Shown: positions 18,327 through 27,185, counted from the first letter of the stretch. The stretch: 64,000 nucleotides of DNA from Brucellaceae bacterium (GCA_020637755.1 JACKJW010000013.1:1-64000), one strand, 5' to 3'. Translations and numbers: made by a program. The notes: generated by a model from the letters alone, not told the origin.

Positions 18327-18767
18327 TCAGGTGATGCCGCGCGCGGCATCTTCGCCGAGCCTTGCGAAGGTATCGATTTCACGCGTGAGAAAATCCCGGG
18401 TCTTGGCCCCGAACAGATAACCGGCAGGCGTTCCGAGAAGGCCGGAGAAGCCAAACTCCAGCGTCAGGAGCGACGTGCCGTCATCGGCGCCAGTGAGCCG
18501 GTGACCGGCGGTCATGACCATGCCCGGCGCACGGGAGACCCATTCAAACCCCTCCGCCGGATCGACCTTCGTCACCTCCCAAATGGCGGGCCGAAGTCCG
18601 GGCTGTTCGATGCGGAACCGGTGACCGGAGGTCAATGCGGCCCCATCCAGCGGCTCGACCTTGTCGATGGTTTCCAGCAGGTCTGCCCAGCGGGTCACAT
18701 CACAGACAAAGCGCCAGATGCACTCTGATGGCGCGGAGACGGATCGCGTGACCTTGTAGATCGGCAT
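18327..18767 (-). CDS. SRPBCC family protein (polyketide cyclase/START-like)
   Basis: A 146-residue protein of the START/SRPBCC fold that forms a hydrophobic ligand cavity. The N-terminus MPIYKVTRSVSAPSECIWRFVCDVTRWADLLETI is the standard opening of polyketide cyclase/dehydrase-like proteins, and the C-terminal long helix (FLTREIDTFARLGEDAARG) fits. No catalytic residues can be assigned. The start at 18767 is chosen over an upstream extension without family similarity. Monocistronic, divergent from the RNA methyltransferase gene. Ligand unknown. Confidence 0.75.
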   Translation of the reverse strand: MPIYKVTRSVSAPSECIWRFVCDVTRWADLLETIDKVEPLDGAALTSGHRFRIEQPGLRPAIWEVTKVDPAEGFEWVSRAPGMVMTAGHRLTGADDGTSLLTLEFGFSGLLGTPAGYLFGAKTRDFLTREIDTFARLGEDAARGIT

Positions 18768-19092
18768 CTCGGATTGGCTTTCAGCGGGGCTTGGAAGGGA
18801 ACAGACCGGCGCACCGTTTCTCGTCGGCAATCATCGCCCCGCCCTCCCGCCTTCGGGTTGTCTTGCGGCAGTTTGAAGCTGCCCGGAATGCGCGTCAAGC
18901 GACGTTTCTCCCGCATAGCGTTACGCAGCGGTGGTTGTCTGGCCGATAACAGACAAGGCCTCCTTCACGACCGGAATTTGCCTGCCCTTGCCGCCCTTGA
19001 TCAAAGTGCTCGTGCTGCCAGCGCGACATGCCGAAGGACGGGCTCCTTCCTGTCCGTTTACAGGGTCGAGCATTACCGGTATTGCTGGCGGC
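18768..19092. other. 325-bp divergent intergenic region
   Basis: Separates the SRPBCC gene (minus) from the SpoU-type methyltransferase (plus). No separate gene is credible; the methyltransferase frame stays open back to about 18931, but the added residues have no family similarity. It contains an inverted repeat TTGTCTG-N8-CAGACAA at 18935-18956, which could be an operator or hairpin. A clear promoter for either gene was not identified. Confidence 0.45.
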
Positions 19093-19758
19093 ATGGAACA
19101 AGCAGGCGTTGAAAAGAAATCAAAGTCATCAGTCCGCAAGCGTGCGGAGGCGATCAAGCCGTTTCGCTGCAAGAACCTGATCGCAGTGATCGAACATCCA
19201 ACCGATATCAAGAATATTGGCACCGTTATACGCAATGCCAACGCGCTCGGTGTCGAGAAGGTCTATGTCGTTGACCCGAACGGGGCGCTACCTGATGACT
19301 GGCAGGACCTGCGCGAGCGCCCGTCCATCTCCAAGACCTCCGTGTCGGCGGTCAAATGGACATTCGTCAAGCGCTTCGACAGTACCGAAGAATGCCTTGC
19401 GCATCTGGAAAGGAACCGGTTCATCTCGGTGGTTACCTCGCCGCATGTGAAGGGCAAAACAAACGTCTATCTGCATGAAGGCGACTTTAAGCAATTCACC
19501 AAGCTTGCAGTGTGGTTTGGAAATGAGTCCCGTGGCATCAGCGAGTTGGCGGTGGAGCATTCCGCGATGTGCGTGGCAATCCCGATGTTCGGCATGATCG
19601 AAAGCCTCAATCTTGGCACCTGCTCGGGCATTGTGCTCTACGAGGTGACGAAACAGCGACGGGAGTATCAGAGCCATTTTCGCCGAAGGCAATTCAAGGG
19701 CAAGCGTGCCGAGCCGCTGCCGGTTGTGATGCCGCGAGAGGATGAAGGCCGACGTTAG
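19093..19758 (+). CDS. SpoU/TrmH family RNA 2'-O-ribose methyltransferase
   Basis: SPOUT-class methyltransferase of 221 residues. The three SpoU motifs are visible: NIGTVIRNA (41-49), WFGNESRGIS (141-150) and IPMFGMIESLNLGTCSG (163-179), the last two forming the trefoil-knot AdoMet site. The target RNA (tRNA or rRNA position) cannot be told from sequence. The C-terminal tail is basic (RRRQFKGKRAE). The ATG chosen has only a weak ribosome binding site; an upstream GTG cannot be excluded. Codon use (more A/T-ending codons) differs from neighbouring genes, a hint of acquisition. Confidence 0.88.
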   Translation: MEQAGVEKKSKSSVRKRAEAIKPFRCKNLIAVIEHPTDIKNIGTVIRNANALGVEKVYVVDPNGALPDDWQDLRERPSISKTSVSAVKWTFVKRFDSTEECLAHLERNRFISVVTSPHVKGKTNVYLHEGDFKQFTKLAVWFGNESRGISELAVEHSAMCVAIPMFGMIESLNLGTCSGIVLYEVTKQRREYQSHFRRRQFKGKRAEPLPVVMPREDEGRR

Positions 19759-20092
19759 AACGGCAGGGAGCTTCCAAACGGCCCGCTCCCTCACCCAAAC
19801 TTTCATTTCCATTGCTCCGCGCCGTCGGTGGGAGCGACCGAGCTCAGGAATGGCGGTGGGCTTCGCGCGCGTCCCGCGTTCCAGGACGATTCTCGACGAT
19901 GAACCCTCGGTCACGCAACCGGTCCTCGTCACGGCAATTTCAATTATGGAGTTGGCACCGGCGGCCCTTGGCCAAGCAACCCGCCTTACATAGTGCCCGC
20001 TTTCTGTGCAGACATGGCGATTCTTCAAACTTGCGTATTTTTTTGGCGCGTGATTGTCTTGGATGACGCCAATCAAAGCATGGAGTTCAAAC
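19759..20092. other. 334-bp region upstream of the ABC importer genes
   Basis: No credible coding frame. It should hold the promoter of the ABC importer, but no convincing -35/-10 was found; the lowest GC is at 20015-20050, including a run of seven T at about 20038-20044. A short palindrome CTTGGCCAAG occurs at 19967-19976. I looked for the TPP (thi box) and FMN riboswitch consensus because the binding protein is THI5-like, and did not find them. Confidence 0.45.
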
Positions 20093-21100
20093 GTGTTCAA
20101 ACAGATGCTCGTCGCAGCAGGCATGCTCGCAGCCTCCCTCTCAACGGCGTCTGCCGCCGAGAAGCTCCCCTTTGCCCTTGACTGGAAATTCGAGGGGCCG
20201 GCAGCGCCCTACACGCTGGCCATCGACAAAGGATTCTTTACTGACAAGGGCCTCGACGTTGAAATCGCCGAGGGCAAGGGTTCGCTGGATGCCATTCCGA
20301 AAGTGGCCACCGGTGCCTATCCGGTGGGTTTTGCAGACATCAACTCGGTGATGCGGTTTCTGGACCAGAACCCCGGCGCTCCCGTCGTCGCGGTCATGAT
20401 GGTCTACAACAAGCCGCCCTTCGCGGTGGTGGGCCGCAAGTCGCTGGGCGTTTCGGCTCCGAAGGATCTTGAAGGCAAGGTGCTGGGCGCGCCGCCGCCG
20501 GATGGTGCCTGGGCACAGTTCCCGATCTTCGCCAAGGCCAACGAGCTGGACATGAGCAAGATCACCGTGGAGCCGGTCGGCTTCCCCACGCGTGAGCCGA
20601 TGCTTGCCGAAGGCAAGGTGGCGGCGGTCACCGGGTTCTCGTTCTCCTCCACGCTCAATCTCATCCGGCTGGGCGTTTCGTCTGACGACATCTCCGTCTT
20701 GCTGATGGCCGATCACGGCGTCGATCTCTACGGCAACGCGATCATCGTCAACAAGGCATTCGCCGAAGCCAACCCGGACAAGGTGAAGGGCTTCCTGGAA
20801 GCCGTGGTGATGGGCTGGAAGGCCGCGATCGTCAATCCGGACGAAGCCATCGATTCGCTGCTGAAGCGCAACCCCGCCGCCGACAAGGGGATCGAGACCG
20901 TTCGCTTGCAAATGGCCGTCGATGACAACGTGCTGACCGACTGGGTCAAGGAAAATGGCTTCGGCAACGTCGATACGGACCGGTTCATGAAGGCCATCGA
21001 ACAGACCAAGGCGGTCTACGAGTTCAAGACGGCTCCGGACATGGCGGTCTACTGGGACGGCCGCTACCTGCCCGCTGGTGACGCTGCGAAACTGAAGTGA
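20093..21100 (+). CDS. ABC transporter periplasmic binding protein, NMT1/THI5-like
   Basis: Secreted solute-binding protein of about 335 residues. The signal peptide is FKQMLVAAGMLAASLSTASA, cleaved before AEKLPFALDW. The fold family (NMT1/SsuA/ThiY) is indicated by YTLAIDKGFFTDKGLDVEIAEGKGS, the DINSVM segment and a two-lobed layout. A GTG start at 20093 is chosen because GGAG lies 7 bp upstream; ATG at 20063 and TTG at 20054 lack this. Family members bind pyrimidines, riboflavin, nitrate, taurine or sulfonates; the substrate here is not decided. It is followed by the ATPase and permease genes. Confidence 0.88.
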   Translation: MFKQMLVAAGMLAASLSTASAAEKLPFALDWKFEGPAAPYTLAIDKGFFTDKGLDVEIAEGKGSLDAIPKVATGAYPVGFADINSVMRFLDQNPGAPVVAVMMVYNKPPFAVVGRKSLGVSAPKDLEGKVLGAPPPDGAWAQFPIFAKANELDMSKITVEPVGFPTREPMLAEGKVAAVTGFSFSSTLNLIRLGVSSDDISVLLMADHGVDLYGNAIIVNKAFAEANPDKVKGFLEAVVMGWKAAIVNPDEAIDSLLKRNPAADKGIETVRLQMAVDDNVLTDWVKENGFGNVDTDRFMKAIEQTKAVYEFKTAPDMAVYWDGRYLPAGDAAKLK

Positions 21101-21158
21101 CCTGAGGACGGACACAACGGGGAGCGGCTGCAAGGCCGCTGCCCGCCATCGGGGCAAC

Positions 21159-21947
21159 ATGAAAAACCTCATAGAAATCAAGAATGTCCGCCATGCCTAC
21201 AAGACCAAGGCGGGCCTCCTTCCCGTTCTTGACGGTCTGGACGTCACGGTGCCGGAAGGCGAATTCTGTGCTGTCGTGGGGCCGTCGGGATGCGGCAAGT
21301 CCACGCTGACGCGTCTCGTGGCCGGCCTGATGCGCCCGGATTCCGGCGAGGTCTGGCTGCATGGCGAGCGGGTGACGAGCCCGCGCAAGACCGTGGGCAT
21401 GGCGTTCCAGAACCCGGTGCTGCTGGAATGGCGCACCATTCTCGACAATGTCATCCTGCCGCTGGAAATCGTTGCGCCCATGATGCCGCGCAAGCAGCGC
21501 GTCGACCGGGCCGAGGAACTGCTTGCCATGGTCGGCCTCTCCGGTTTCGAGAGCAAGCGGCCGTCAGAACTGTCTGGCGGCATGCGGCAGCGTGCATCGC
21601 TGTGCCGGTCCATCGTGCACAAGCCCGATGTGCTGATCATGGACGAGCCCTTTGGCGCGCTCGACAATTTCACCCGCGAAGATCTCTGGCAGACCATGCG
21701 CAACCTGCGGGCCGCCGAACCCTTCACCGCCGTGCTGATCACCCATGATCTGCGGGAAAGCGTGTTCCTCGGCGACCAGGTCATCGTGCTGTCGGGCCGC
21801 CCGGCGCGTACGCAATATGTGATGGACATCGACCTGCCGGCCGAGCGCAGCCTGGATGTTCTCTACACGCCCGCAGTTGGCGACATGCTGCACACGCTGC
21901 GCGACCAGATCCGGATTGCCCAGGGACGCGACGGAGAGGTGCACTGA
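21159..21947 (+). CDS. ABC transporter ATP-binding protein (nitrate/sulfonate/thiamine-precursor type)
   Basis: ATPase of 262 residues energising the importer. Walker A GPSGCGKST, Q-loop FQNPVLLEW, signature LSGGMRQRASL, Walker B VLIMDEPFGALD and H-loop ITHD are all present. The FGALD form and overall sequence are typical of the SsuB/TauB/ThiZ group. The start lies 58 bp after the binding-protein gene; its stop overlaps the permease start by one base (TGATG). Confidence 0.94.
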   Translation: MKNLIEIKNVRHAYKTKAGLLPVLDGLDVTVPEGEFCAVVGPSGCGKSTLTRLVAGLMRPDSGEVWLHGERVTSPRKTVGMAFQNPVLLEWRTILDNVILPLEIVAPMMPRKQRVDRAEELLAMVGLSGFESKRPSELSGGMRQRASLCRSIVHKPDVLIMDEPFGALDNFTREDLWQTMRNLRAAEPFTAVLITHDLRESVFLGDQVIVLSGRPARTQYVMDIDLPAERSLDVLYTPAVGDMLHTLRDQIRIAQGRDGEVH

Positions 21948-22711
21948 TGGAACTGGCCAGAAAAGTCGGAGTGCCCGTCGGCGCAATCCTGTTGTTTCTT
22001 GCACTGTGGGAATTGATTGTCTGGGCCAATGGCTGGCCGGACTATGTGATGGCGTCTCCGTCTGACCTTCCGCAGGCCTATATCAAGTTCTGGAACCTCT
22101 TCATGAGCGGTGCGTGGGAAACGCTGTGGCGCACCGTGGCCGGTCTGCTGATTGCCGTCGTGGTCGGATTGCTGCTCGGCATGATCATGGGTTTTTCCAA
22201 GATCGCGCGCGACGGCCTCTATCCGCTTCTGGTGGGCTTCAATGCCATTCCGAAAGCCACGCTCGTGCCCGTGCTGGCGCTGCTCTTCATCGGGCAGCAC
22301 AATTTCAACACAGTGATGATGGCGTTCCTCATCTCCTTCTTCCCGATCGCGGTTTCCGTGGGCATCGGCCTGTCGACGCTCGAACCGGAATATCGCGACA
22401 TCCTGCGTTCGCTTGGCGCCTCGCGGTTCACGATCTTCCGCAAGATTGCCCTACCCAAGACGCTGCCGGAGTTCTTTGGCGCGCTGAAAGTCGCGGTGAC
22501 GCTGGCCTTCATCGGCACGAATCTCGTCGAGATCGTCTCGCCACACGGCAAGGGGCTCGGCGCGCTGTTCCTGTCGGGACAGACCAATTCGAATTACCCG
22601 CTGATGTTCGCCGTCCTGATCGCACTCGCGTTCCTCGGCATCCTGCTCTACTACGCCGTGGTGTGGCTGGAGCGCACCTTCGCGGGATGGGCGGAGCGGC
22701 CCGCGCAGTAA
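21947..22711 (+). CDS. ABC transporter permease (SsuC/TauC/ThiX type)
   Basis: Inner-membrane permease of 254 residues with about six helices. The coupling EAA-like loop is recognisable in EYRDILRSLGASRFTIFRKIALPKTLPEFF, followed by GALKVAVTLAFIGTNLVEIV. It belongs to the BPD-transp-1 group that pairs with NMT1/SsuA-type binding proteins. Translation is coupled to the ATPase gene. It converges with the molybdopterin oxidoreductase gene across 119 bp that show no clean terminator. Confidence 0.93.
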   Translation: MELARKVGVPVGAILLFLALWELIVWANGWPDYVMASPSDLPQAYIKFWNLFMSGAWETLWRTVAGLLIAVVVGLLLGMIMGFSKIARDGLYPLLVGFNAIPKATLVPVLALLFIGQHNFNTVMMAFLISFFPIAVSVGIGLSTLEPEYRDILRSLGASRFTIFRKIALPKTLPEFFGALKVAVTLAFIGTNLVEIVSPHGKGLGALFLSGQTNSNYPLMFAVLIALAFLGILLYYAVVWLERTFAGWAERPAQ

Positions 22712-22830
22712 ATTCGTCACACCGGGCCGCTGGTCCGGGGGCATTTTCCGGGCCATCTGCGGGCAACGGATCAGCATTTCGCGCCGTCCAATGACACCGG
22801 GTGCAGGCCTGCCTGCCTACAGGACTGTCA

Positions 22831-24936
22831 TCAGACTGCCTTCACCCACACCTTGGTGTCGTGAAACGCCGCGCCGCCATAGGGTGCGACGGAATCGGCA
22901 CCGGTCAGGACGTTGATCCCCTCACCACGTTCATGGGCGCTGTTCGGCCACAGGCCCTCGGCGATGACCACGCCCCGCTTCACGCCGTCAAACAGTCTTG
23001 CATGAAGGATGATCTCGCCGCGCGCGTTGCCGATTTCCACGCGGGCACCATCGGCGATGGCGAGCACCGCCGCGTCTTCCGGGTGGATCATCAGGCCCGG
23101 GCGGCCTTCCTTTTCGGCGGACGTCTTCGTCTCGGCAAAGCTCGAATTGAGGAATTGCCGTGCCGGCGATGTCGCCAGGCGGAAGGGATGGTCCGGGTCC
23201 GTTTCCTCCAGCACATGGAACTGATCCGGGAAGACCGGCATCGCGCCGTGCGGCCCCATCAGGCCGATGCTTTTGGGCGGCTTGTTGGGCGCGATGGTAC
23301 CGGTCCAGTCCGGCCGGAAGCGGAATTTTCCATCCGGATGAGCAAAGCCATTCAGGTAATGGGCTTCCCCGAAGGGCGGTTGCACATCCGCCCAGCGGCG
23401 CTCGCACAAGTCCTCGTAGGTGCCAAGGCCGCGCTTTTGCAGCATGTCAGAGATCAGCTCGCGTTCGCTGAGGCCAAAGCCCGGACGGTCCGCGACGCCG
23501 AGGCGCCTGGCCGGCCCGTTGATCACGTCATGGTTGGAGCGCGGTCCGTCCGGCACATCGACCAGTTTCGGGCCGGGCAGGATGTGGCTGTGCCCGCCAC
23601 CGCGATAGATGTCGTCATGTTCCATGAACATGGTGGCGGGCAGCACGACATCGGCAAGCTTCGCCGTATCGGTCATGAACTGCTCATGCACGCAGGTGAA
23701 GAGATCGTCGCGCTTCAGGCCGGCCACCACCTTGCGCTGTTCGGGCGCAACATTGGCTGGATTGGTGTTCTGGATCAGCAGCGCGGTCACCGGCGGTCCA
23801 CCGTTCAGGCTGTCTGCCTCGCCTGTCAGCACGCGGCCGATCTTCGACTGATCAAGGAAACGGATGCGCGGATCCATCAGCCGCGTTCCCTTGATGTCGC
23901 CCGTGTCCAGCCGGAAAATGTCGGAGTTGGAGTGGAACGCGCCGCCGCCTTCGTGCTGCCAAAGACCGAGAACAGTGGCGACAGAGGCTGCCGCATGCAT
24001 GGCGACCGCACCGTTGCGGGTGCGCGTGAAGCCGTAGCCCAACCGGAGGAACGTCCGCTTCGTCCGGCCAATCAGGGCAGCGGCCGCCTCGATTTCGTCC
24101 ACCGTGAGGCCGGTGATATCCGCAGCCCATTGCGGCGTACGATCCTTCAGATACGCTTCCAGCCCGGCCGGGTCATCGCTGAATTTTCTCATGTATTCCC
24201 GGTCGGCATAGCCGTCCCGGAAGGCCACATGCATGATGGCGCAAGCCAGCGCGGCATCGGTGCCTGGCCTGAGAATGAGGCCGAGGTCGGCCTGCTTCAT
24301 CGTGGCGTTGCCGTAAATGTCGATGACGACGATCTTCGCGCCGCGTTCCTTGCGGGCCTTCACGGCGTGGGTCATCACGTTGACCTGCGTGGCCACCGCG
24401 TTGGTGCCCCAGATGACGACACAATCGGATTTCGCCATTTCGCGCGGGTCCGGGCCGCGCAGCGCGCCGGTGGCCGCCGTGAATCCGGTCCAGGCCGGGT
24501 TTGTGCAGATGGAATCGAACTGGCCGGACCATTTCATCGCATGGCGCAGGCGGTTGATGCCGTCACGCTGCACCAACCCCATGGTTCCCGCATAGTAGTA
24601 GGGCCAGACAGCCTGCGACCCGTCGCGGTCCGTCGCGCGGGCCAGTTTGCCGGCCACGAGGTCGAGCGCGGCGTCCCAGCTCGCCTCCTTCCACTGCCCT
24701 TCCCCCTTGGCACCGGCGCGCACCAGCGGCTTCAGCAGGCGATCAGGGTGGTGGATGCGCTCGGCATAGCGGGCGACCTTGGCGCAGATCACGCCATCGG
24801 TGTAGCTGTTGTCCTTGGCGCCATGGACACGGCCAATCCTGCCATCTGCACCGATCTCGACATCGAGCGCGCAGGTGGAGGGGCAATCATGCGGGCAGGC
24901 CGAATGGCCGATGCGGGAAGTGACATGCTGGTTCAT
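22831..24936 (-). CDS. Molybdopterin-dependent oxidoreductase with N-terminal 4Fe-4S site
   Basis: Molybdopterin bis-MGD enzyme of the DMSO reductase superfamily, 701 residues. The N-terminal 4Fe-4S ligands are Cys14, Cys18, Cys22 (SACPHDCPSTC) and Cys51 (GVICAKVARY). Further family blocks are VVIWGTNAVATQ, TFLRLGYGFTRTRNGA, VLPATMFMEHDD, and a C-terminal MopB domain (RLATSPARQFLNSSFAET). No Tat or Sec signal is seen, so it is probably cytoplasmic. No electron-transfer partner subunit is adjacent. The substrate is unknown; DMSO/biotin-sulfoxide or assimilatory type reactions are only possibilities. moaD-moaE in this window supply its cofactor pathway. Confidence 0.88.
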   Translation of the reverse strand: MNQHVTSRIGHSACPHDCPSTCALDVEIGADGRIGRVHGAKDNSYTDGVICAKVARYAERIHHPDRLLKPLVRAGAKGEGQWKEASWDAALDLVAGKLARATDRDGSQAVWPYYYAGTMGLVQRDGINRLRHAMKWSGQFDSICTNPAWTGFTAATGALRGPDPREMAKSDCVVIWGTNAVATQVNVMTHAVKARKERGAKIVVIDIYGNATMKQADLGLILRPGTDAALACAIMHVAFRDGYADREYMRKFSDDPAGLEAYLKDRTPQWAADITGLTVDEIEAAAALIGRTKRTFLRLGYGFTRTRNGAVAMHAAASVATVLGLWQHEGGGAFHSNSDIFRLDTGDIKGTRLMDPRIRFLDQSKIGRVLTGEADSLNGGPPVTALLIQNTNPANVAPEQRKVVAGLKRDDLFTCVHEQFMTDTAKLADVVLPATMFMEHDDIYRGGGHSHILPGPKLVDVPDGPRSNHDVINGPARRLGVADRPGFGLSERELISDMLQKRGLGTYEDLCERRWADVQPPFGEAHYLNGFAHPDGKFRFRPDWTGTIAPNKPPKSIGLMGPHGAMPVFPDQFHVLEETDPDHPFRLATSPARQFLNSSFAETKTSAEKEGRPGLMIHPEDAAVLAIADGARVEIGNARGEIILHARLFDGVKRGVVIAEGLWPNSAHERGEGINVLTGADSVAPYGGAAFHDTKVWVKAV

Positions 24937-25030
24937 GCGCGAACACTAGCCGAAAGGGCTTGGCCGGTGTAGGCGGGAACCCATGAAAAGAGGTGATGGC
25001 ATCCATCACCGGAATGCGGATGCGAGACCC

Positions 25031-25879
25031 ATGAACTACCGCCACATCTACCATGCGGGCAATTTTGCCGATGTGCTGAAGCATCTGGTTGTGGCACGCA
25101 TCGTCGGGCATCTGAAGAAGAAGGACAAGGCGTTCCGGGTCATCGACACCCATGCGGGAACCGGCCTCTATGACCTGACTTCGCCTGAGGCGCAGAAGAC
25201 GGGCGAATGGCTCGGTGGCATCGGGCGCATCACGGGGGCAAGCCTGCCGGGCGAGGCGGCAGCGCTTCTTCAGCCGTTGATTCAAGTGGTTGCGGAGATG
25301 AATCCGGATGGTGGTGTAAGGCATTATCCCGGCTCGCCTTTTCTGGTGCGGGCGTGGCTGCGCAAGCAGGACCGGCTGACCGTGATCGAGTTGCATCCGG
25401 CTGACGCAAAGACGCTGAAGGCGCGCTTTGCCGGCGACTTCCAGGTGCGCGTGATCGAGCTGGACGGCTGGCTGGCCCCGGCGGCGCAATTGCCCCCGAA
25501 GGAAAAGCGCGGCCTGGTACTGATCGACCCACCCTTCGAGAAGGAGGGTGAGTTTGACCGGCTGTTGAAAGCGCTTGTCACCGCCCATGGCCGCTGGCCG
25601 GGCGGCACCTTTGCGCTGTGGTATCCCGAAAAGGACAGGCGTGCGGTGGAGGCCTTCCGCAAGGCCCTGCAGGAAACCGGTATCCCGCGCATCCTCGACA
25701 TCCGACTGGCCGTGCGCGCCCCCTCCCCTGAGCCGCGCCTTGACGGGACCGGGATGATCGTCGTCAACCCGCCCTTCACGCTGGAAGCCGAGATGGCGGC
25801 GGTGCTCCCCGTCATCGGCGCGCTGATGGCCGAGGATGGCGTGGCGCGCGCTTCCACCGCATGGCTGGCGGGCGAATGA
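25031..25879 (+). CDS. rlmJ: 23S rRNA (adenine(2030)-N6)-methyltransferase RlmJ
   Basis: AdoMet-dependent methyltransferase of 282 residues modifying A2030 of 23S rRNA (E. coli numbering). The N-terminus MNYRHIYHAGNFADVLKH is the RlmJ/DUF519 signature; FRVIDTHAGTGLYDL is the AdoMet site and LIDPPFE the catalytic DPPF motif. The start at 25031 is chosen over one 16 codons upstream because of this signature. Divergent from the molybdopterin oxidoreductase gene. Confidence 0.95.
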   Translation: MNYRHIYHAGNFADVLKHLVVARIVGHLKKKDKAFRVIDTHAGTGLYDLTSPEAQKTGEWLGGIGRITGASLPGEAAALLQPLIQVVAEMNPDGGVRHYPGSPFLVRAWLRKQDRLTVIELHPADAKTLKARFAGDFQVRVIELDGWLAPAAQLPPKEKRGLVLIDPPFEKEGEFDRLLKALVTAHGRWPGGTFALWYPEKDRRAVEAFRKALQETGIPRILDIRLAVRAPSPEPRLDGTGMIVVNPPFTLEAEMAAVLPVIGALMAEDGVARASTAWLAGE

Positions 25880-25954
25880 GGCCGGCCCGCGCTTGACCCG
25901 CTTGCGCCTGCGCCCGATAAAGGAAGCATGCATTCCGCGACAGGAACCCGATTC

Positions 25955-26395
25955 ATGGCCAAGACCCTCAGCCTGCTGACCGCCGCCGCGCTGGTCGCCG
26001 CATCCGCCCTGCCCGCTCATGCCTGGGACCCGCTGAAGCGCCAGCATGTCGGCGATCCGTCCGACTGCGAACGGCCGGGCATCCTGTCGTCGATCACCTC
26101 GCGCTTTGCCCACCAGGTCCGTCATGTGCCGCATCTGCCACAGGTCAGCATCGAGGGTTTTCACCGCATTCACCAGCATCGCTATGTCGGGGCTGGCGTG
26201 CGCAATGCGACCGACATTTCGCGGCGCTATTGCATGGCCACCGCTGCCATGTCTGACGGCTCGCACCGTTCGGTCTGGTACATGATCGAATACGGCATGG
26301 GCTTTGCCGGGGCCTTTGGCGACGGCGTCCAGTTCTGCGTGGCCGGCTTTGACCGCTGGAAGGTTTATGACGCCTGGTGCCGCGTCGTCCGGTGA
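25955..26395 (+). CDS. Secreted cysteine-containing protein of unknown function, coupled to RNase T2
   Basis: A 146-residue protein with a signal peptide (MAKTLSLLTAAALVAASALP, cleavage after AHA). The mature part has four cysteines (38, 93, 128, 142), allowing two disulfides, and is rich in His, Arg and Tyr. No domain is recognised. Its stop overlaps the GTG start of the T2-type ribonuclease gene (GTGA), so the two are made together and exported together. A function as partner, chaperone or inhibitor of the nuclease is plausible but only an inference. Confidence 0.8.
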   Translation: MAKTLSLLTAAALVAASALPAHAWDPLKRQHVGDPSDCERPGILSSITSRFAHQVRHVPHLPQVSIEGFHRIHQHRYVGAGVRNATDISRRYCMATAAMSDGSHRSVWYMIEYGMGFAGAFGDGVQFCVAGFDRWKVYDAWCRVVR

Positions 26396-27150
26396 TCCAA
26401 CGCTCCTGTCTCCCCGTCTTCTTCCGCGTTGCCGCGCTCGCGCTGGCGAGCCTCTGCGTGGCCACTTGCTCCGACAATACACCCAATTCGGACCAGGCCT
26501 CTGAGTCCGCGCCGCACACGTCCATCGTGCAGGCGCCATCAGTGCCGCAGAAACCGGCAGCCCCGTCCGCGCGGCAGGGCGATGTCCCGCAGGGCAGCGG
26601 CTTTGATTTCTACGTGCTCTCGCTTTCCTGGTCGCCAAGCTATTGCGCGGCGGAAGGCGAGCGGGCCGACCGGCGGCAATGCGGGCGTGGCGGACCGAAG
26701 GGTTTCGTGGTGCACGGGCTCTGGCCGCAATATTTCAGGGGCGGATATCCCGCCGACTGCCGGTCTGGCGAACCGGAGCGTGTGCCGCAACATTTGCTCT
26801 CCGCCCAGCGCGACCTCTACCCAAGCGACGGGCTGGCGGCGCATGAATGGCGCAAGCACGGGACCTGCTCGGGCCTCAGCCAGGCGGACTATTTCAAGGT
26901 GACGCGCATGGCGCGCGACAAGGTCCGGATACCACGCTCGCTTGGCGGGACGGTGAGCGCGCCTGAAACCGAGAACGCCTTCATCGTCGCCAATCGCGGG
27001 CTGGACCCGGACGAGATCGCCGTCGATTGCGACCGGACCTATCTGCGCGAGGTGCAGATCTGTTTCGACAAGGCTCTGGAATTCACCGCATGCCCCGGCG
27101 TGGACAGGCGCGGCTGCCGGGCCGGGCGGATGCTGATGCCGGCAAACTGA
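26392..27150 (+). CDS. Ribonuclease T2 family protein
   Basis: Secreted endoribonuclease of 252 residues. Both conserved active-site blocks are present: FVVHGLWPQ with His108 and HEWRKHGTC with His151, Glu152, Lys155 and His156. The N-terminus is a signal sequence with Cys26 at a possible, non-ideal lipobox (VATC), so it may be a lipoprotein or periplasmic. A GTG at 26392 overlapping the upstream stop is chosen; a GTG at 26377 is less likely. It probably degrades periplasmic or external RNA through 2',3'-cyclic phosphates. Confidence 0.92.
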   Translation: MIQRSCLPVFFRVAALALASLCVATCSDNTPNSDQASESAPHTSIVQAPSVPQKPAAPSARQGDVPQGSGFDFYVLSLSWSPSYCAAEGERADRRQCGRGGPKGFVVHGLWPQYFRGGYPADCRSGEPERVPQHLLSAQRDLYPSDGLAAHEWRKHGTCSGLSQADYFKVTRMARDKVRIPRSLGGTVSAPETENAFIVANRGLDPDEIAVDCDRTYLREVQICFDKALEFTACPGVDRRGCRAGRMLMPAN

Positions 27151-27185
27151 CACAATCCAAAGAACCGGAACGACGGGAAACGACC

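Noticed and set aside
18935..18956. Inverted repeat as a terminator
   Set aside because: The 7-bp arms are far from any gene end and no T-tract follows, so it is listed only as a possible operator or hairpin.
18931..19092. N-terminal extension of the SpoU-type methyltransferase
   Set aside because: Residues before MEQAGVEKK lack family similarity; kept only as a possible alternative start.
19759..20092. TPP or FMN riboswitch ahead of the ABC importer
   Set aside because: The conserved core sequences of these riboswitches could not be found.
22712..22830. Terminator between the permease and molybdoenzyme genes
   Set aside because: Only short imperfect GC repeats without a T-tract were found.
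22801..24972. 723-codon plus-strand frame opposite the molybdopterin oxidoreductase
   Set aside because: Antisense shadow; the opposite strand has clear cofactor motifs.
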